64,000 nucleotides of DNA from Karstenula rhodostoma CBS 690.94 (Eukaryota; Ascomycota; Dothideomycetes; Pleosporales; Didymosphaeriaceae): positions 529,599 to 593,598 of the forward strand of contig MU001493.1 of assembly GCA_010093485.1 (NCBI GenBank), read 5' to 3'. The first letter of the stretch is position 1; each line of letters opens with the position of its first letter. The position numbers and the translations under genes are program-made. Below are positions 48,954-60,607 of the stretch, one piece after another. The notes under the pieces are model-generated. The model saw nothing but the letters and a program-made list of their open reading frames with translations, was not told where the DNA came from and ran no database searches.

Positions 48954-49812
48954 CCATTTTCCTTAGATTAGCCAACTGTTGTGTAGATGTAGACACAATC
49001 ACACTCTTTTTCAATCAATAGAAATCTTCCAGACGTACATCAACTGACTAGTGAAGGGATGAAGAAATAAAAGAAGGTTATACATAATGAGAAGATAGCC
49101 ATAGGAGAAGGAAAAAGAGTTGCAGGAAATATGGGATAATAGCTACTAGCGGAATGGCCTCAAGCGCAATACAAGGATGAGCATGATCATGATCATTTTG
49201 ACGACCGTGGCCATCACTGCCATGGACACAAGCACTGAGCGATGTTTGCTTTCATGGAAGGTAATACTATGTGGCGTCAACTGAAGCCGAGGTTCACACG
49301 TGACTCACCCACCGATCACCTCCATACTCCTCGCAGGCGCCCCACGGGCACCGCGCTTCCCCGGGATCCCAACTTGGACTGTGGATTGCGGCAACGCGAT
49401 GGTAGAGGGCAAGACGCTAGCTGTGACGTCATCGGCGCTATGGTTCCTTCAACCAAGAATTTTGTGCTGGCTTCCTTCACCGCATTCCTGCCTATGAACA
49501 TGTACTCGATAACCCACATCGACAGCTTGTAATGCCAATACTAAACTTGACATGGTCCAAATATTATTCGCATGTGTTTCATTGGTCCTGCCAACCGCTG
49601 AGCATGCCAGAAGTTTTCGGTTACACGCACGATCCATTGTGCCTTCGGAAAAACTAGATTACATCCTCCTAACCTTGTCGATCTTAAATCAATCTATCAT
49701 GTAAACTCTCTCCAGGTACCCGCAGTACTTAACCCGAAGCGTTGCGGAGGCAGAACCCCGCATTGGAAGTGGTCGTTGATCCTTCGGGTACTGCCAACAT
49801 CCAAAGGTACGG

Positions 49813-49818
49813 TATATA
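49813..49818 (+). promoter_or_regulatory. TATA box of the alpha-galactosidase gene
   Basis: TATATA lies 69 bases before the ATG at 49887, a usual distance. Confidence 0.5.
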
Positions 49819-49886
49819 GGTACATGAACCCAACGGCTTTATCATGACTCTTTTTGCAATAATCCCGCTCAGCAACGCGACTAGTT

Positions 49887-51287
49887 ATGGCGACACGCTT
49901 ACTCTCCCTAAGCCTGGCATTCCTCGCTCCCAGCTTAGCCCTAGTCTCAAAGGATGGGCGCACCGGCCGCCTGCCAGCAATGGGATGGAACTCCTGGAAC
50001 GAGTACGAATGCGCCATTAATGAGACCGTCTTCTTGGAAGTCGGCGAACTTCTTCTTTCGCTTGGCCTGAAAGACCTTGGCTACAACTACGTCAATATAG
50101 ATGACTGCTGGAGCGACAAAGCATACCAGCGCGATAATGTGACGGGCAAGATTAGACCGGATTATATCAAGTTTCCCAAGGGCGTCAAGCATACTGCGGA
50201 TGAGATCCACAAGCTTGGACTCAAGTTAGGTATCTATGGCGATGCGGGTACTACGACATGTGGAGGGTATGCAGGGTCTTTGGGGCATGAGGAGGTAGAT
50301 GCAAAATCCTTCGCCGAGTGGGGTATTGACTGTGCGTACCCATCCCAAATATACTCACTTCCCTATTAACAAATCATAGATCTGAAGTACGATAACTGCG
50401 CCGTCCCCTCCACCTGGATCGACTCTTACCGCTACTGGCCGGAGAATTGGCTTGGTGGTCCCCCAGCCGAAAACCAAACCGCTGGCGGCCCCGGCGAGGC
50501 TGAACCCATCGCCGCACCAGCAGGCTACGACTGGACAACATCCAAAACCTTCACTCGCTACAAGACCATGAGTAATGCGCTGCTCGCCACGAATCGCACG
50601 ATCGAGTACTCCCAATGCGCATGGGGCCACGCCCACATCGAAGAATGGGGTAGCAGCACCGGCCACAGTTGGCGTATGTGGGGCGACATCTACCCCGTGT
50701 GGGAAGGCACAGTGAAGTGGTCATGGGGCCTCATGCCCATCCTCAACCACGCGTCGTTCTGGAATAACGATACCAATTTTTGGGGGAGGGGCGACTGGGA
50801 TATGCTTGAAGTTGGGAACGGGAACTTGACGATTGAGGAGAGTCGGAGTCATTTTGCTCTTTGGGCCGCGCTGAAGAGTCCGCTGATTATTGGCACGCGG
50901 CTCCATGGCATCAAGCCAGAGATCGTGAAGATCTTGAGCAATAAGGATCTGATTGCTTTCAATCAGGATCTGCTTGTTGGCGAGGCGGCCAAGCCGTATA
51001 AGTGGGGCGTTAATCCGGACTTTACTTGGAACCAAAGCCATCCGGCGGAGTATTGGAGTGGGCGGTCGAGTCGGGGTGCGCATGTTTTTGCACTGAATAC
51101 GCTGAACAAGACGGTGACGAAGATAATTGACTTTGCGGAGGTTCCGGAGCTTAATAAGAAGAAGAAGTACGTGGTGTTTGACTCGTGGACTGGGAAGAAG
51201 AAAGGCACGTTCAAGGGGAGGTATAAGGCGCGTGTTGCGCGACATGACACGCTGGCAATTAGATTGGTTGAGGCTGGTTGTGCGTAG
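49887..51287 (+). CDS. secreted alpha-galactosidase, glycoside hydrolase family 27
   Basis: Exons 49887-50331 and 50380-51287 give 450 residues. A signal peptide (LLSLSLAFLAPSLALVS) precedes MGWNSWNEYEC, the GH27 start. The splice restores YLKYDNC, whose Asp is the catalytic nucleophile, and RGDWDMLEVG provides the acid/base Asp. The catalytic barrel is followed by a C-terminal beta domain. At least eight N-x-S/T sites fit an extracellular enzyme. It should release terminal alpha-linked galactose from plant oligosaccharides and galactomannan, which suits a plant-associated or saprotrophic life. Confidence 0.95.
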
Positions 51288-51693
51288 CATGCTTCTGGTA
51301 ACGACGAAAGGTAAACCTTCTCAGCCCCTTCAAAGCTGTAAATCGATACACGTCACACTGGCAGTCGTGCACACCGGTAGGAAATGCCCTGCCTGACGCT
51401 TTCCCGAGTCACAAAAGACGCGCACTTTGAGAATAGCACGAGGGAAAAGAAAAAGGATTGATATGAGCGATTGCGAGGTGCGTAGCGCGGTCATGATAGT
51501 CACCAAGAGCGACACTTATAGACACCATTCCATCCATGCTTGTCGCTGACTATCCCTTGAGTGTGCTCTAAATCAGTGATCTATGGGAGTACGGCGAGAT
51601 TGCCCGTTCACTACAAGGATCTTTTAGGTCGGATCGAAATTTTAGCTCGAGTCCTTAGCGTTGCCTATATCAGCCTTGACACTCTCTATTCCT
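51288..51693. other. convergent intergenic region
   Basis: About 400 bases between two 3' ends; nothing seen. Confidence 0.5.
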
Positions 51694-53767
51694 TTACAAC
51701 TTGCTCTTCCCACTAGCCATACCCGCCTCACTGCTCCTCCAGTCCCAGCTCGGCAACTTCATCGTCCCCTGCTCATTCAGATGCTTATGCATATCGAAGC
51801 TGTTCCACAGCAGATGCGGCTCATGGCCCCAGCCCTTCCTCAAGCACTCGAACTCAGCCTTGTTGAAGTAGTCCTCCAGAATAGGCTGGTAATCGGGATG
51901 CGCACACTTCTTGATGATGACGCGGGCGCGCTCGCGCGGTGAAAGACCGCGCACATCGGCTAGGCCTTGCTCCGTCACAATGACGTCGAGGTCGTGCTCT
52001 GTCTGGTCGACGTGCGTGCACATGGGCACGATGCAGGAGACGCCCGTGGGATCCGTCTTGGAAGGGCGCGTGGAGGGCGTGTGCATGATGGAGTACTTGG
52101 CGGAGCGGAGGAAGTCGGCGGATCCGCCGAGGCCGTTCAGCATGCGGGAACCCATTACGCACGTGCTGTTTGCGTGGGCGTAGATGTCGACTTCGACAGG
52201 GGTGTTCATGCCGATGACTCCGAGGCGGCGGATGATCTCGGGTGAGTTTGATACTTGCTGAGAGCGGAGGAGTAGCTTGGGTGCGTAGCGGTCCCAGTTT
52301 TTGTAGAAGCGCTGGAAGCCGTCGGGGGAGAAGCGGATTGAGGTTGCGGTGGCAAAGTCGAGGTTGCCAGAGTCGAAGAGATCAAGGAAAGAGTCTTGGA
52401 GCACTTCAGTCCAGACTTTGAGGTTCTTGAAGTTGGCACCTCCCGACTAAAGTATGTGAGTATTCAATCGAGGACGAGAACGAAGGTAGTACTTACAGCC
52501 AGACCTCCAACGACCGCGTTGGCGATGTTTCCGATGCCACTCTGGATGGGAAGCAGATTCTCTGGAAGTCTGCCGTGCTTCACCTCATGCTTCAGGAATT
52601 CAATCAAGTTCGAGGCAATCGCCCGGCTCGTTTCATCCTCAGGCGCATTCGGTTGAGTCTGATCCGGATAGTCGCTCTCAACAATTGCCACCACACGCTC
52701 AGGGTCGATCGGGATGTGAGGTGTTCCAATGCGGTCCTCAGGAGACATGATAAGGTACGGCTTCCGGCGCGGAGGTAGATCGGTCATGGTAATATCGTGG
52801 AGACCTTCAAAAGAGGGAGCCGCCGTGTTGACTTCGATGATGATCTTGTCGGCCATCTGGATAAGTTCGGGTGATGCACCAACGGAAGCACCGGGAATGA
52901 TACCACCGTCTTCAGTGATAGCGGAGGCTTCCACGATGGTGACATCGAGGCGGTTTGAAGGTTTGTTAAGCGTGTAGAACCTACCCATTGTTAGCTTTTC
53001 GCCGTACTTGCGATCGGTGCATTGTTTATGCATTTTCACACACAGGTAAGCGGAAATCGTACATACCCATACATAAGATCGACCGGGAACATGCTCAAAT
53101 GCTTATCGAAGAAGTTGATGTTTCCATTGTTGATGCCCTTTGCAATCTCTTTTCCAACCTGATGAGGCGAGCGCCGCTCGATCATGTTCAATCGCGCCCA
53201 TCGATTCTCAGTCTCGGCACCAGAAGAAGCGCCGACAAAAAGGTTGTATTTCATCTGACCCTGCAAGTTGTTCTTCTCGACATGGTCGGCTAAGGCGGTA
53301 GGGATCTTCCTGAAGTCGAGCTGTTGTTAGTCTCTGTATATATGGGCGTCTGGTGTAGACTGAAGAAGAAGCAGGCATTTCCCGTTTTCATATCTTGCCA
53401 AGAAGTTGCACATCTCTTGCACAAATGTGTATTCCTCCTGCGAAACTGTCGAACCCCTGCTTTGACTCGATTGGCTCGCAAAAATTACATCCGTGCTCCC
53501 ATCTCTCGCTCGGAGATGGCTCGGCCCCCAAGCTTCCGTTCGGCCTCGGGATGAACGCAACGCTCCTCCTCAACAAGTTGCCGACGACTGAGCAGGGCTA
53601 GGAGAAAATCATCAAAGGACTCACTTTGGGTATCCTACACCCGTGAAACCACTCCATCCAATGTATGCGCCATTGGGAAAATGATGAAGCAAATCCTCAG
53701 CCTTGGCGATCTTCTTCAGATAACTTGGTCTCCTGACTCTGCTCTTCAACGCTGCAGATACCGACAT
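51694..53767 (-). CDS. ach1: acetyl-CoA hydrolase / CoA-transferase
   Basis: Exons 53767-53625, 53309-53067, 52980-52497 and 52446-51694 give 540 residues, near the usual length. Family blocks: [21 protein letters not shown] (across intron 1), [41 protein letters not shown] and [20 protein letters not shown] near the end. The enzyme moves CoA between acetate and succinate or hydrolyses acetyl-CoA in mitochondria, and supports growth on acetate or propionate. Intron 1 is 315 bases, several times longer than the others (50-86). The flanking protein sequence is continuous across it, so it is probably not hiding a coding exon. Confidence 0.95.
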
Positions 53768-54483
53768 CTTGATAATTCCCTCTCTTCAACTTCTTTCCGG
53801 TTTGGTTGTGATTGTGATCCTTTGAGTGTGTGATCGCCGATCCGAAGCTCCAAGCACCTGGCGTGAGCTATCAAGGCCGAACAAGAGTGGAGAGGCGTGG
53901 AGAGGAAGAAACGCAAAAAGAGGGGAAGGATTGATGGCTCCAAGGACCCCACGGAGTATTTAAATGTTTCGGGTCATGACTAAGAAGCTTGCATCTCCTG
54001 GTGGTGAGAACTACGACCCACAAGCGCATGCATGACGTTGTTTCGAGCGCAGCGCCAACAGCGCTCAATAAGGGTTAGCGCGCCGCATCGGCCGAAACGG
54101 GCGGGAGCCAAGGGAAATCCAGGACTATCAGGCCATCGCAATGCACTGCCCAGCCTTGTGCCCCTGCCACGGTTTCGCTGAGGATTAGATCGTTCATGGA
54201 GTATTTTCCATTTCCTTTAAATGCCCCAGGGCATGATCCTTGTCGGCATTGAGCAGGCCAGCCTGCCAAAGCACGTTCCCTCCCTACGTTATAACTCTTA
54301 GAGCGATTATTGTAACCAGAGATAGACCTAAGTGTGGCCATAGTCGAAGCGTACATGGGGCTACATATCTGAGCTCACGTCCTACAGATTTTCGGTACCC
54401 AAGAACCTTTGCTTTCACCAATACTCTCACCAGTTTCCTACAAGAAACAAGCACGCAAGCGGCCATAACGCCCCCTCCCCCTC
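53768..54483. promoter_or_regulatory. intergenic region; promoter of ach1
   Basis: About 700 bases with an AT-rich patch (GTATTTAAATG near 53955). No gene recognised. Confidence 0.4.
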
Positions 54484-55564
54484 TCATGCATCCGGATTCT
54501 TTTCTTCCTTCCACCTCTTCATGAGCTCCCTCTTCACCCCCCTCATCTTACACCCCTCCATCACAGCCATAGCAATCCACCACACCAGAAACAATACCCC
54601 AACCCAAACCACTCAAAAACACCCATTGTCTTTTTCAGCCCTGGGCTCGGATTGTCACTCCCCAACCGCATCTGCCTTCCCGTAAGAACAACCTGCATGA
54701 CATTCAGAATAACACTAAAACTAGCGAACAGGAACAGCGTAACGGGGAAGAAGCGCTGGAAGTAGACTCGAAGCGGTTAAAATGATAGCGGTGGAGGAAG
54801 AGACCTGAGTGGAAATTTAGCGCTCCGAGGAGTAGTTCGCCGTAGCACCAGCGTGGGGAGGTGGCAGTGGAGGGCAGGGCAGCGAACCCGGATGTGAAGG
54901 TGATCAGGGGCTCGAAGGTCAGATTGTCGCACGGTGGGAGCAAGCCGTTGCGGATGGCGATGGCGTAGTCTGCGTGGTGTGTTATCAGCGAAGCGTAAAT
55001 GCGCACGAAACCCAGGGATGTTGTTGTCACGCGGTTTCTTTCTTCCGGGCTGATGTCAGGGTTTTCGGGGTCAAGGAGGTGCTCCCAGAAGGCGTAAGAA
55101 CAGAGATACGCGGGCAGCGGCTTGACGTATATGATGCGGTTCTCGGACAGGACGAGGTGGAGTGAGGAGTCCTCGGTCACGACTATACGTCGCTCAAAGG
55201 TGGGTTGGTGACTGAGTGTCTTGATATTGGGATTTGCGCCGCAGTTCCAGAGCCTGCGGTCAAACTTATTGAGTCCCGGTGTGTCAAGGTCCTGGAGGCT
55301 GTATGCAATTACGCTGCGGGAATCCAGAGGGATACATGGGGCGTCAGGCAGGCGGTGAGTCTTTGTGAGACTGCGGAGACATGCTGGTTCGTCTGCTCCG
55401 TGGGTATACTCAAGCTCTTCGCAGAGCTGCTGTAAATGATCGAACAGAGGAAAATTGCGCGATGATTGGTCAGTTGATATGATACAGGTCCCTGGGAACG
55501 AGGCAACGTATGTCGGCGTAGGAGATACCGGTGTGCTCTGCTTGTCGTCCACTGACTTCCTCAT
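54484..55564 (-). pseudogene. DUF6601 membrane-protein gene with apparent frameshifts
   Basis: Reading from ATG 55564, an open frame carries the family blocks RRIVVTEDSSLHLV, IIYVKPLPAYL, FWEHLL, LGFVRIYASLI and YGELLLGALN. Near 54757 the conserved continuation VYFQRFFPVTLFLFASF then VILNVMQVVL is one frame away. Near 54620 a second shift is needed to reach a hydrophobic, then basic end (LFLVWWIAMAVMEGC ... KNPDA, stop at 54484). Both shifts act as one missing base. A 38-base intron could explain the first but has a poor donor. Either the gene is decayed or the assembly has errors here. DUF6601 proteins are fungal membrane proteins of unknown function. Confidence 0.65.
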
Positions 55565-57057
55565 GGTGCCAGGGTGGATGTGTTGTGGAGATGATAGAGG
55601 ACCTCACAGTGAAGTTGGGTCGCTAGCTCTTGTCGTCTCTGCAATCACCCGTTCCTTCCTCGCGCATGTCTTTCGTGTGCAGAAGGAAGAGCCGACCGCT
55701 GCCTCAGGTCAAATTATCTGGAAGAAACCCAAGGCTGGGAATGCGAACTATACGAGCTGCCTGCTGGGATGCAGGAGCCTCCGGATAATGATTGGTTTGC
55801 AAAGGCCGCAAAGCCACCGCAGATCGGTCAAGCCTAACCACAAATAGATAAAATCATGCAATACTTTGTATGTTGTGTGATCGGGTATTGATGACAGTCA
55901 GATTTAACAAGTTCTTGCTTTCACCTCTTCACTTTACTACACATTTCAAATCTGACCCTCCTATGCCCGCCTACCAACGCTTCCGCAACAAAGGCCACCT
56001 AACGCTGGCTTGCCTCACATACATCTCTAGTTTGTTTTGCTAGGACATGAGGTACTGCTTCTATACACATGCATTGAGACGTCCGACTTCCGAGATTGAT
56101 TAGGGTTAATTCCTTGTGCATAAACCAGATAGATATGATGGGGGTTTCATCAAGTCCAGATAATGGACCAGATATACTCTAATGCGAAGGGTGCTGCGAT
56201 TTATCTAGGAAAGTCCATCGAACACAGCCAGCAAGGTATGGAGGCTCTGCGAGCCTTCATCGATTTGAACACAAAACCAGCATGATTGTACGTGACACCA
56301 CCCCAAATGGAACGATATCTTGCAGACGTTTTGACCCGGCCGTGTTTCTAGGGGATATGGACTTTGCAGGAAGCCGTCCTAGCTCGGCACTCCATACTTT
56401 GCTATGGCAAAGATGAAGTGTCGTGGCAGGGAAGATTCCAAACGCTCAAAAAGATCATTTTCCGCATCAAGGCTGGGGTCATAGCTCCTCATTTCGGGCC
56501 TGGCGGGTGTTCTAGCTTGCTGGATTGGTCGCCCTTTGTGCAGGTGCTGGAGACGCAAATGAGACAGGCCTTCTTAGCAAGCTATAAACCCTGTTTCAAC
56601 GAACTATTTCATGCTTAAAACGAAAATGGTCTAATCATAGTTCTAGTCAAAACAAAGTTTCCACGAAAATGAATGGACACGAACCGTTCAGCATAACGAA
56701 AGCCGGTTGAAAAAGGGTCATGACGCAGCCTTCTCATCTTCATTCCTTCTTCCGGCTCTATTCATGTTAAGATTGGACAACCGATTAGCGCTATCAGTCC
56801 CCAGTTAATCTCTATGAAACGACTCTACCTACGATGATCTCATACAGCGCCTAGGAAAAGTGCGAGAATGGTGTGTTCCCCCAGGGTAGGCAATATGTAA
56901 ACCGATCGTACCGAGACTGTTGTCTGAAGTCTTGTAGCTATCAATACTGTGATAAGACGTGGACACCGGAACATCCGCAAATCAAATATAAACAAATGCA
57001 CGCTCAAATGCTTCTCAAAACGCTGTCTACGCCATCAAACGCCCCACCAGCCCCTTT
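55565..57057. other. 1.5-kb intergenic region with unassigned frames
   Basis: On the plus strand 55720-55828 reads like a C-terminal exon (WECELYELPAGMQ, then PPDNDWFAKAAKPPQ, stop TAA), but no gene body could be attached. An 84-residue frame at 56364-56618 starts at TTG and matches nothing known. Otherwise empty. Confidence 0.35.
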
Positions 57058-59137
57058 CTACTGATCAAAAGCATCCCTCAACCCCTCAAAATGCGCCAGC
57101 GCCTCCCCACCTAACCGTCCCTCCACATCCGTCAATATCGTACACACCAAACTATAGTTATTAGACAAAAACCTCTCTCTCTTCCGCGCATCCCCGATCC
57201 CCTTCCCCATCCGCGCAAGATACGCTTCGTACTCGCTTCTTAACCGCCCCACACTCACAGACACCGGCTCGTCGTCGCCAGCCTCACTACTCAGCGCGAG
57301 AATCCCCTGCAGAAGGTTCGCAAATTTCTGCGTCAGGGGAGTTGGCGCCGTGGAATTCGCGGATTGGGAGCCAAGCAGCGCAGCACCCGTCGACGGCCGG
57401 GTCGGCAGGGAGTTTGTGAGTTTCTGGAGAGACGTGCAGTGCAGGTCGAGGGTCTGCTGGAAGCGCGGCCACAGCAGCATGTTTGTGGCGTTGATGTAGG
57501 CCTCGACGGCGGGGACCTTGCGGCGCTGCAGCTCGAAGGCGAAGTGTTGGTTCAGGCGAACGCAGAGGAGCATGCCGAGGGTGTCGGTGGACGGCTCGAC
57601 GAGCTGCTTGGTGAGGGCTTGCCCGAGGGCGAACGTGGGCTCGAAGATGGCGGCGAAGGTGCGGCCGATGGCGTGGTAGGTTTGGTTGGGGGAGAAGTAC
57701 GAGGTGAGGAAGGTGTATTCGAAGCAGGCGTTGTCAATGAGGGCGAGGTTGAAGCTGCGAAAGGGAGTTTCGAGGTAGTGTGCAGACTTTTCTTCTTCTG
57801 CAAGGTGCGCGGGGATGGCGGTGACAGAAGTGGTTCTGAGGGTGTCGACGCGGCGGCCCAGGGAGAAGGCATCGTAGGAGGATGGGGCGCCTCTGGCTGG
57901 CCCGAGGAGTGCGCCGCTTCGCTTTGAGGTGGGGTCTTCGCCCAGGACGTCGTACTTGTCCAATGCGTGTATCTTGAGCTTTTCCAGGCTAGTCTTGTAT
58001 CGCGTGAAGTGGTTCAGGTAGTACCATCGCATCGTGTAGATATATGCCTGGCATATCTGTGAGGCGAGCTCCGGCTGGTGTCGTGCCAGGAAGCCATATA
58101 GGTCCTTGTATTTTAGGAATGCTTGCTGTTGGATGATTTGGGCGTTGATAGAAGGCGATCGTATTGCCTTGATCTGAGCAACAATATAGTCGCGGATTCG
58201 TTCCGTAGCGCGGTTTGTAAGGTCGATGAGCAGCGGCTTTATGTCCTCGAGAGCTTTGAGGTCCGCTTGCGAGGCGGATTTGGAGGCGATGGTCTTCGAC
58301 CGCTTTTCGAGATCCGACAGCGCACGTAGGAAGCCCTCGTCCACCGGCCCCTCGGCGATCTTGCGCACGACAGCTGGCGAGATGCTTATGTCCTCCACCG
58401 CCGGGCCAAGGACCTTCTCCACGACTTTGCGGTTCTCGAGCCTGGTGTTGAGTGCGATGGAGCGGTTCTGCAGAGACTCTATCTCTGCCGATACGGCGCC
58501 AAGATCGGCCTGGAAGTTGGTGAGGTACGTCTCCACCGACTTGAGCACCTCGTCGCACGCGATGATGGACCTGTGCAGATCCTCGAACTTGTCCTTCTCC
58601 TTATCAACTGCACTCACGATAAGCAAAGGCACCCGGAGAAGGAGCGAAGCACATACATTCTTCAACTGACTGCGCGCTATATGTATGTACAGGAGATGCC
58701 ACAGGCTCGGGCGTGTCCTCGGCTGCGAAGTCGTGCAGGCTCAGCCCCCCAAAGTCTATGCTCGTGTCCAGCTCCTCCGGCTTCTCAGGTAGCACCCCAA
58801 TGCCGCTGGCTTTCAGAAGCACCGGTTTGCGCGGCGGCCTTCCCATTATCGCCTCCAACACGTGCAGCGGATCTGGCACATTCGGGGGCACACCGCCCGG
58901 TGGTCGCCTGCGCCCTGAGCCATTCGGGAGGCCAACCGTGGACGGCAGGCTTGTGGTCGAGGAAAGCGGAGAGATCAGGGACAGGGACGACGACCGCGGG
59001 TTCAGGCCAGGCCGCAGGGGCAGCGGCGCGGGCCTGTCGGTGGGGTGCAGGCGGCGAGGCGCTGGGGAGTAGTCGCGGCGCGGGGGAGGCGTGCCCGAGG
59101 GCGTCGAGTGCGCGGACAGCCTGTCCAGGCCCCACAT
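57058..59137 (-). CDS. cog3: conserved oligomeric Golgi complex subunit 3 (Sec34)
   Basis: Exons 59137-58657 and 58607-57058 give 676 residues. The first 150 residues are Pro/Ser/Arg-rich and disordered. The splice restores QSVEEFDKEKDKFEDLHRSI, the start of the Sec34 coiled-coil domain. The body contains ASQICQAYIYTMRWYYLNHFTRYKTSL, a highly conserved COG3 signature seen at about 58085-57985, and HAIGRTFAAIFEPTF. COG3 is a lobe A subunit of the tethering complex for retrograde vesicles at the Golgi. The gene shares a 316-bp divergent promoter with eIF5A. Confidence 0.95.
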
Positions 59138-59453
59138 GCTGCGTGTGAATTGCGGCCCCGGGGCTCAAGGGCGCATCGCGGGAGTCAGACTGCGGGAGTG
59201 CATGCGTGGTCGTGCACAGCTATTCACAGCCGTCGGGCCGTGGTTGATCCGGCGATGCTGCGACAGGCTGCCCTTGCCGCCTTTACGGTAGCGCACGGGC
59301 CAACAGCCCCTCAGTGCCCCAACCCTCAATTTTGATCCAGACGCAGACTTCTTCTCCTCCCGTTTATAAGGAGCCTTTGCCCACCCCACCTCGCACGACC
59401 TCATCCCCGAAAGCCTCTTCCTCACCCCCGCCGCATTTCACTCATTAATCACC
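59138..59453. promoter_or_regulatory. divergent promoter, COG3 and eIF5A
   Basis: A TTTATAA element at 59363-59369 lies about 85 bases before the eIF5A ATG, followed by a CT-rich leader. No TATA is obvious on the COG3 side. Confidence 0.55.
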
Positions 59454-60196
59454 ATGGCCGACGACGCGCAGGTATGTACCGCCCTCCCAGGGCTCGCATG
59501 TGCACTCGTGCGCACCGTACCCCGCCACTGCCACTGCCACTGCCGCCGCCTGCGTGCGCGCAGCCTCGCCTCCCGCCCGCTCTTCGCAGAGCGCCATCAC
59601 GAACGCCAGCTAATCGCATCCGCCACAGCATGAGCACACCTTCGAGAGCGCCGATGCCGGTGCCTCGACCACGTACCCCATGCAGTGCTCCGCGCTGAGG
59701 AAGAACGGTTTCGTGTGCATCAAGAACCGCCCCTGCAAGATCGTCGAGATGTCCACCTCCAAGACGGGCAAGCACGGCCACGCCAAGGTCCACTTGGTCG
59801 CCATCGACATCTTCACCTCCAAGAAGCTCGAGGAGTTGTGCCCGTCCACCCACAACATGGACGTCCCCAACGTCCGCCGCCAGGAATACCAGCTTGTGAG
59901 TGCGCCAAGACTTGCCTCGTCGAATCAGCACTAACCTTGGGCAGCTCGACGTGACCGACGACGGTTTCCTGTCCCTCATGTCCGACGACGGCTCCACCAA
60001 GGAGGACGTCAAGCTCCCCGACGGCGAGGTTGGTGACAAGATCAGCAAGCTCTTCACCGAGGAAAACAAGGACACCAGTAAGTGAAACAGTGCAAAGCTC
60101 GTCGGAATGCGGCTGACCAGACTAGACGTCATTGTTCTCACTGCCATGGGTGAGGAGGCTGCCATTGACGCCAAGGAGGCTCCCAAGACTGGTTAA
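59454..60196 (+). CDS. eIF5A: translation factor eIF5A
   Basis: Exons 59454-59471, 59629-59895, 59945-60077 and 60126-60196 give 162 residues, the normal length. The first exon codes only MADDAQ and is followed by a 157-base intron, long for this window but common in highly expressed fungal genes. The hypusine loop [14 protein letters not shown] is intact, with the Lys between Gly and His as the modified residue. [12 protein letters not shown] precedes the C-terminal OB-fold domain. The protein relieves ribosome stalling, notably at proline runs, in the cytoplasm. Confidence 0.97.
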
Positions 60197-60607
60197 ACGC
60201 TCAGTGCTGGGTCAGAAAAAGTTGTGTAGCGGTCAATTCAAAAGCAGGAGACTCCATGTGGATAGCATGGAGCTGCAACCTGTGCGGTGGCTTTGGTCTT
60301 CAAGCCATCGTTCGCCATCCTTAAGGCGACGGACGTTTGTGGATCTTCGGACGGATTTGGGCTTCTTGCATTGCCTCATGTACTGGAGAAACGTGTCACG
60401 AACCTCCTGAGATAGATATACCTAACGGCAATGATAAAAGATGATTCTATGTAAGCGTTTCCGGAGTTGCCGCTTTGTGAAATTCGAGTGAATGTGTGTT
60501 CGCTGCTTTCGGTTAGCGCGAGTGAAGCGCCGTTGCGGCTTCCTCAACTGGCGGGAAAGTGCTAGACCATCACCAAAACTTGAACGGCAAAAATCAGGCC
60601 AGCCAAT
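60197..60607. other. intergenic region, eIF5A to RRN7
   Basis: About 410 bases; the eIF5A 3' end and RRN7 promoter. Nothing else seen. Confidence 0.5.

Larger units (their letters stand above)
48536..49886. other. 1.35-kb intergenic region
   Basis: Contains an imperfect tandem duplication (48740-48953), a short His-rich reading frame near 49166-49226, and the alpha-galactosidase promoter. No intact gene was recognised. Confidence 0.5.

Noticed and set aside
56364..56618. 84-codon plus-strand frame
   Set aside because: TTG start, no recognised family and no splice partners.
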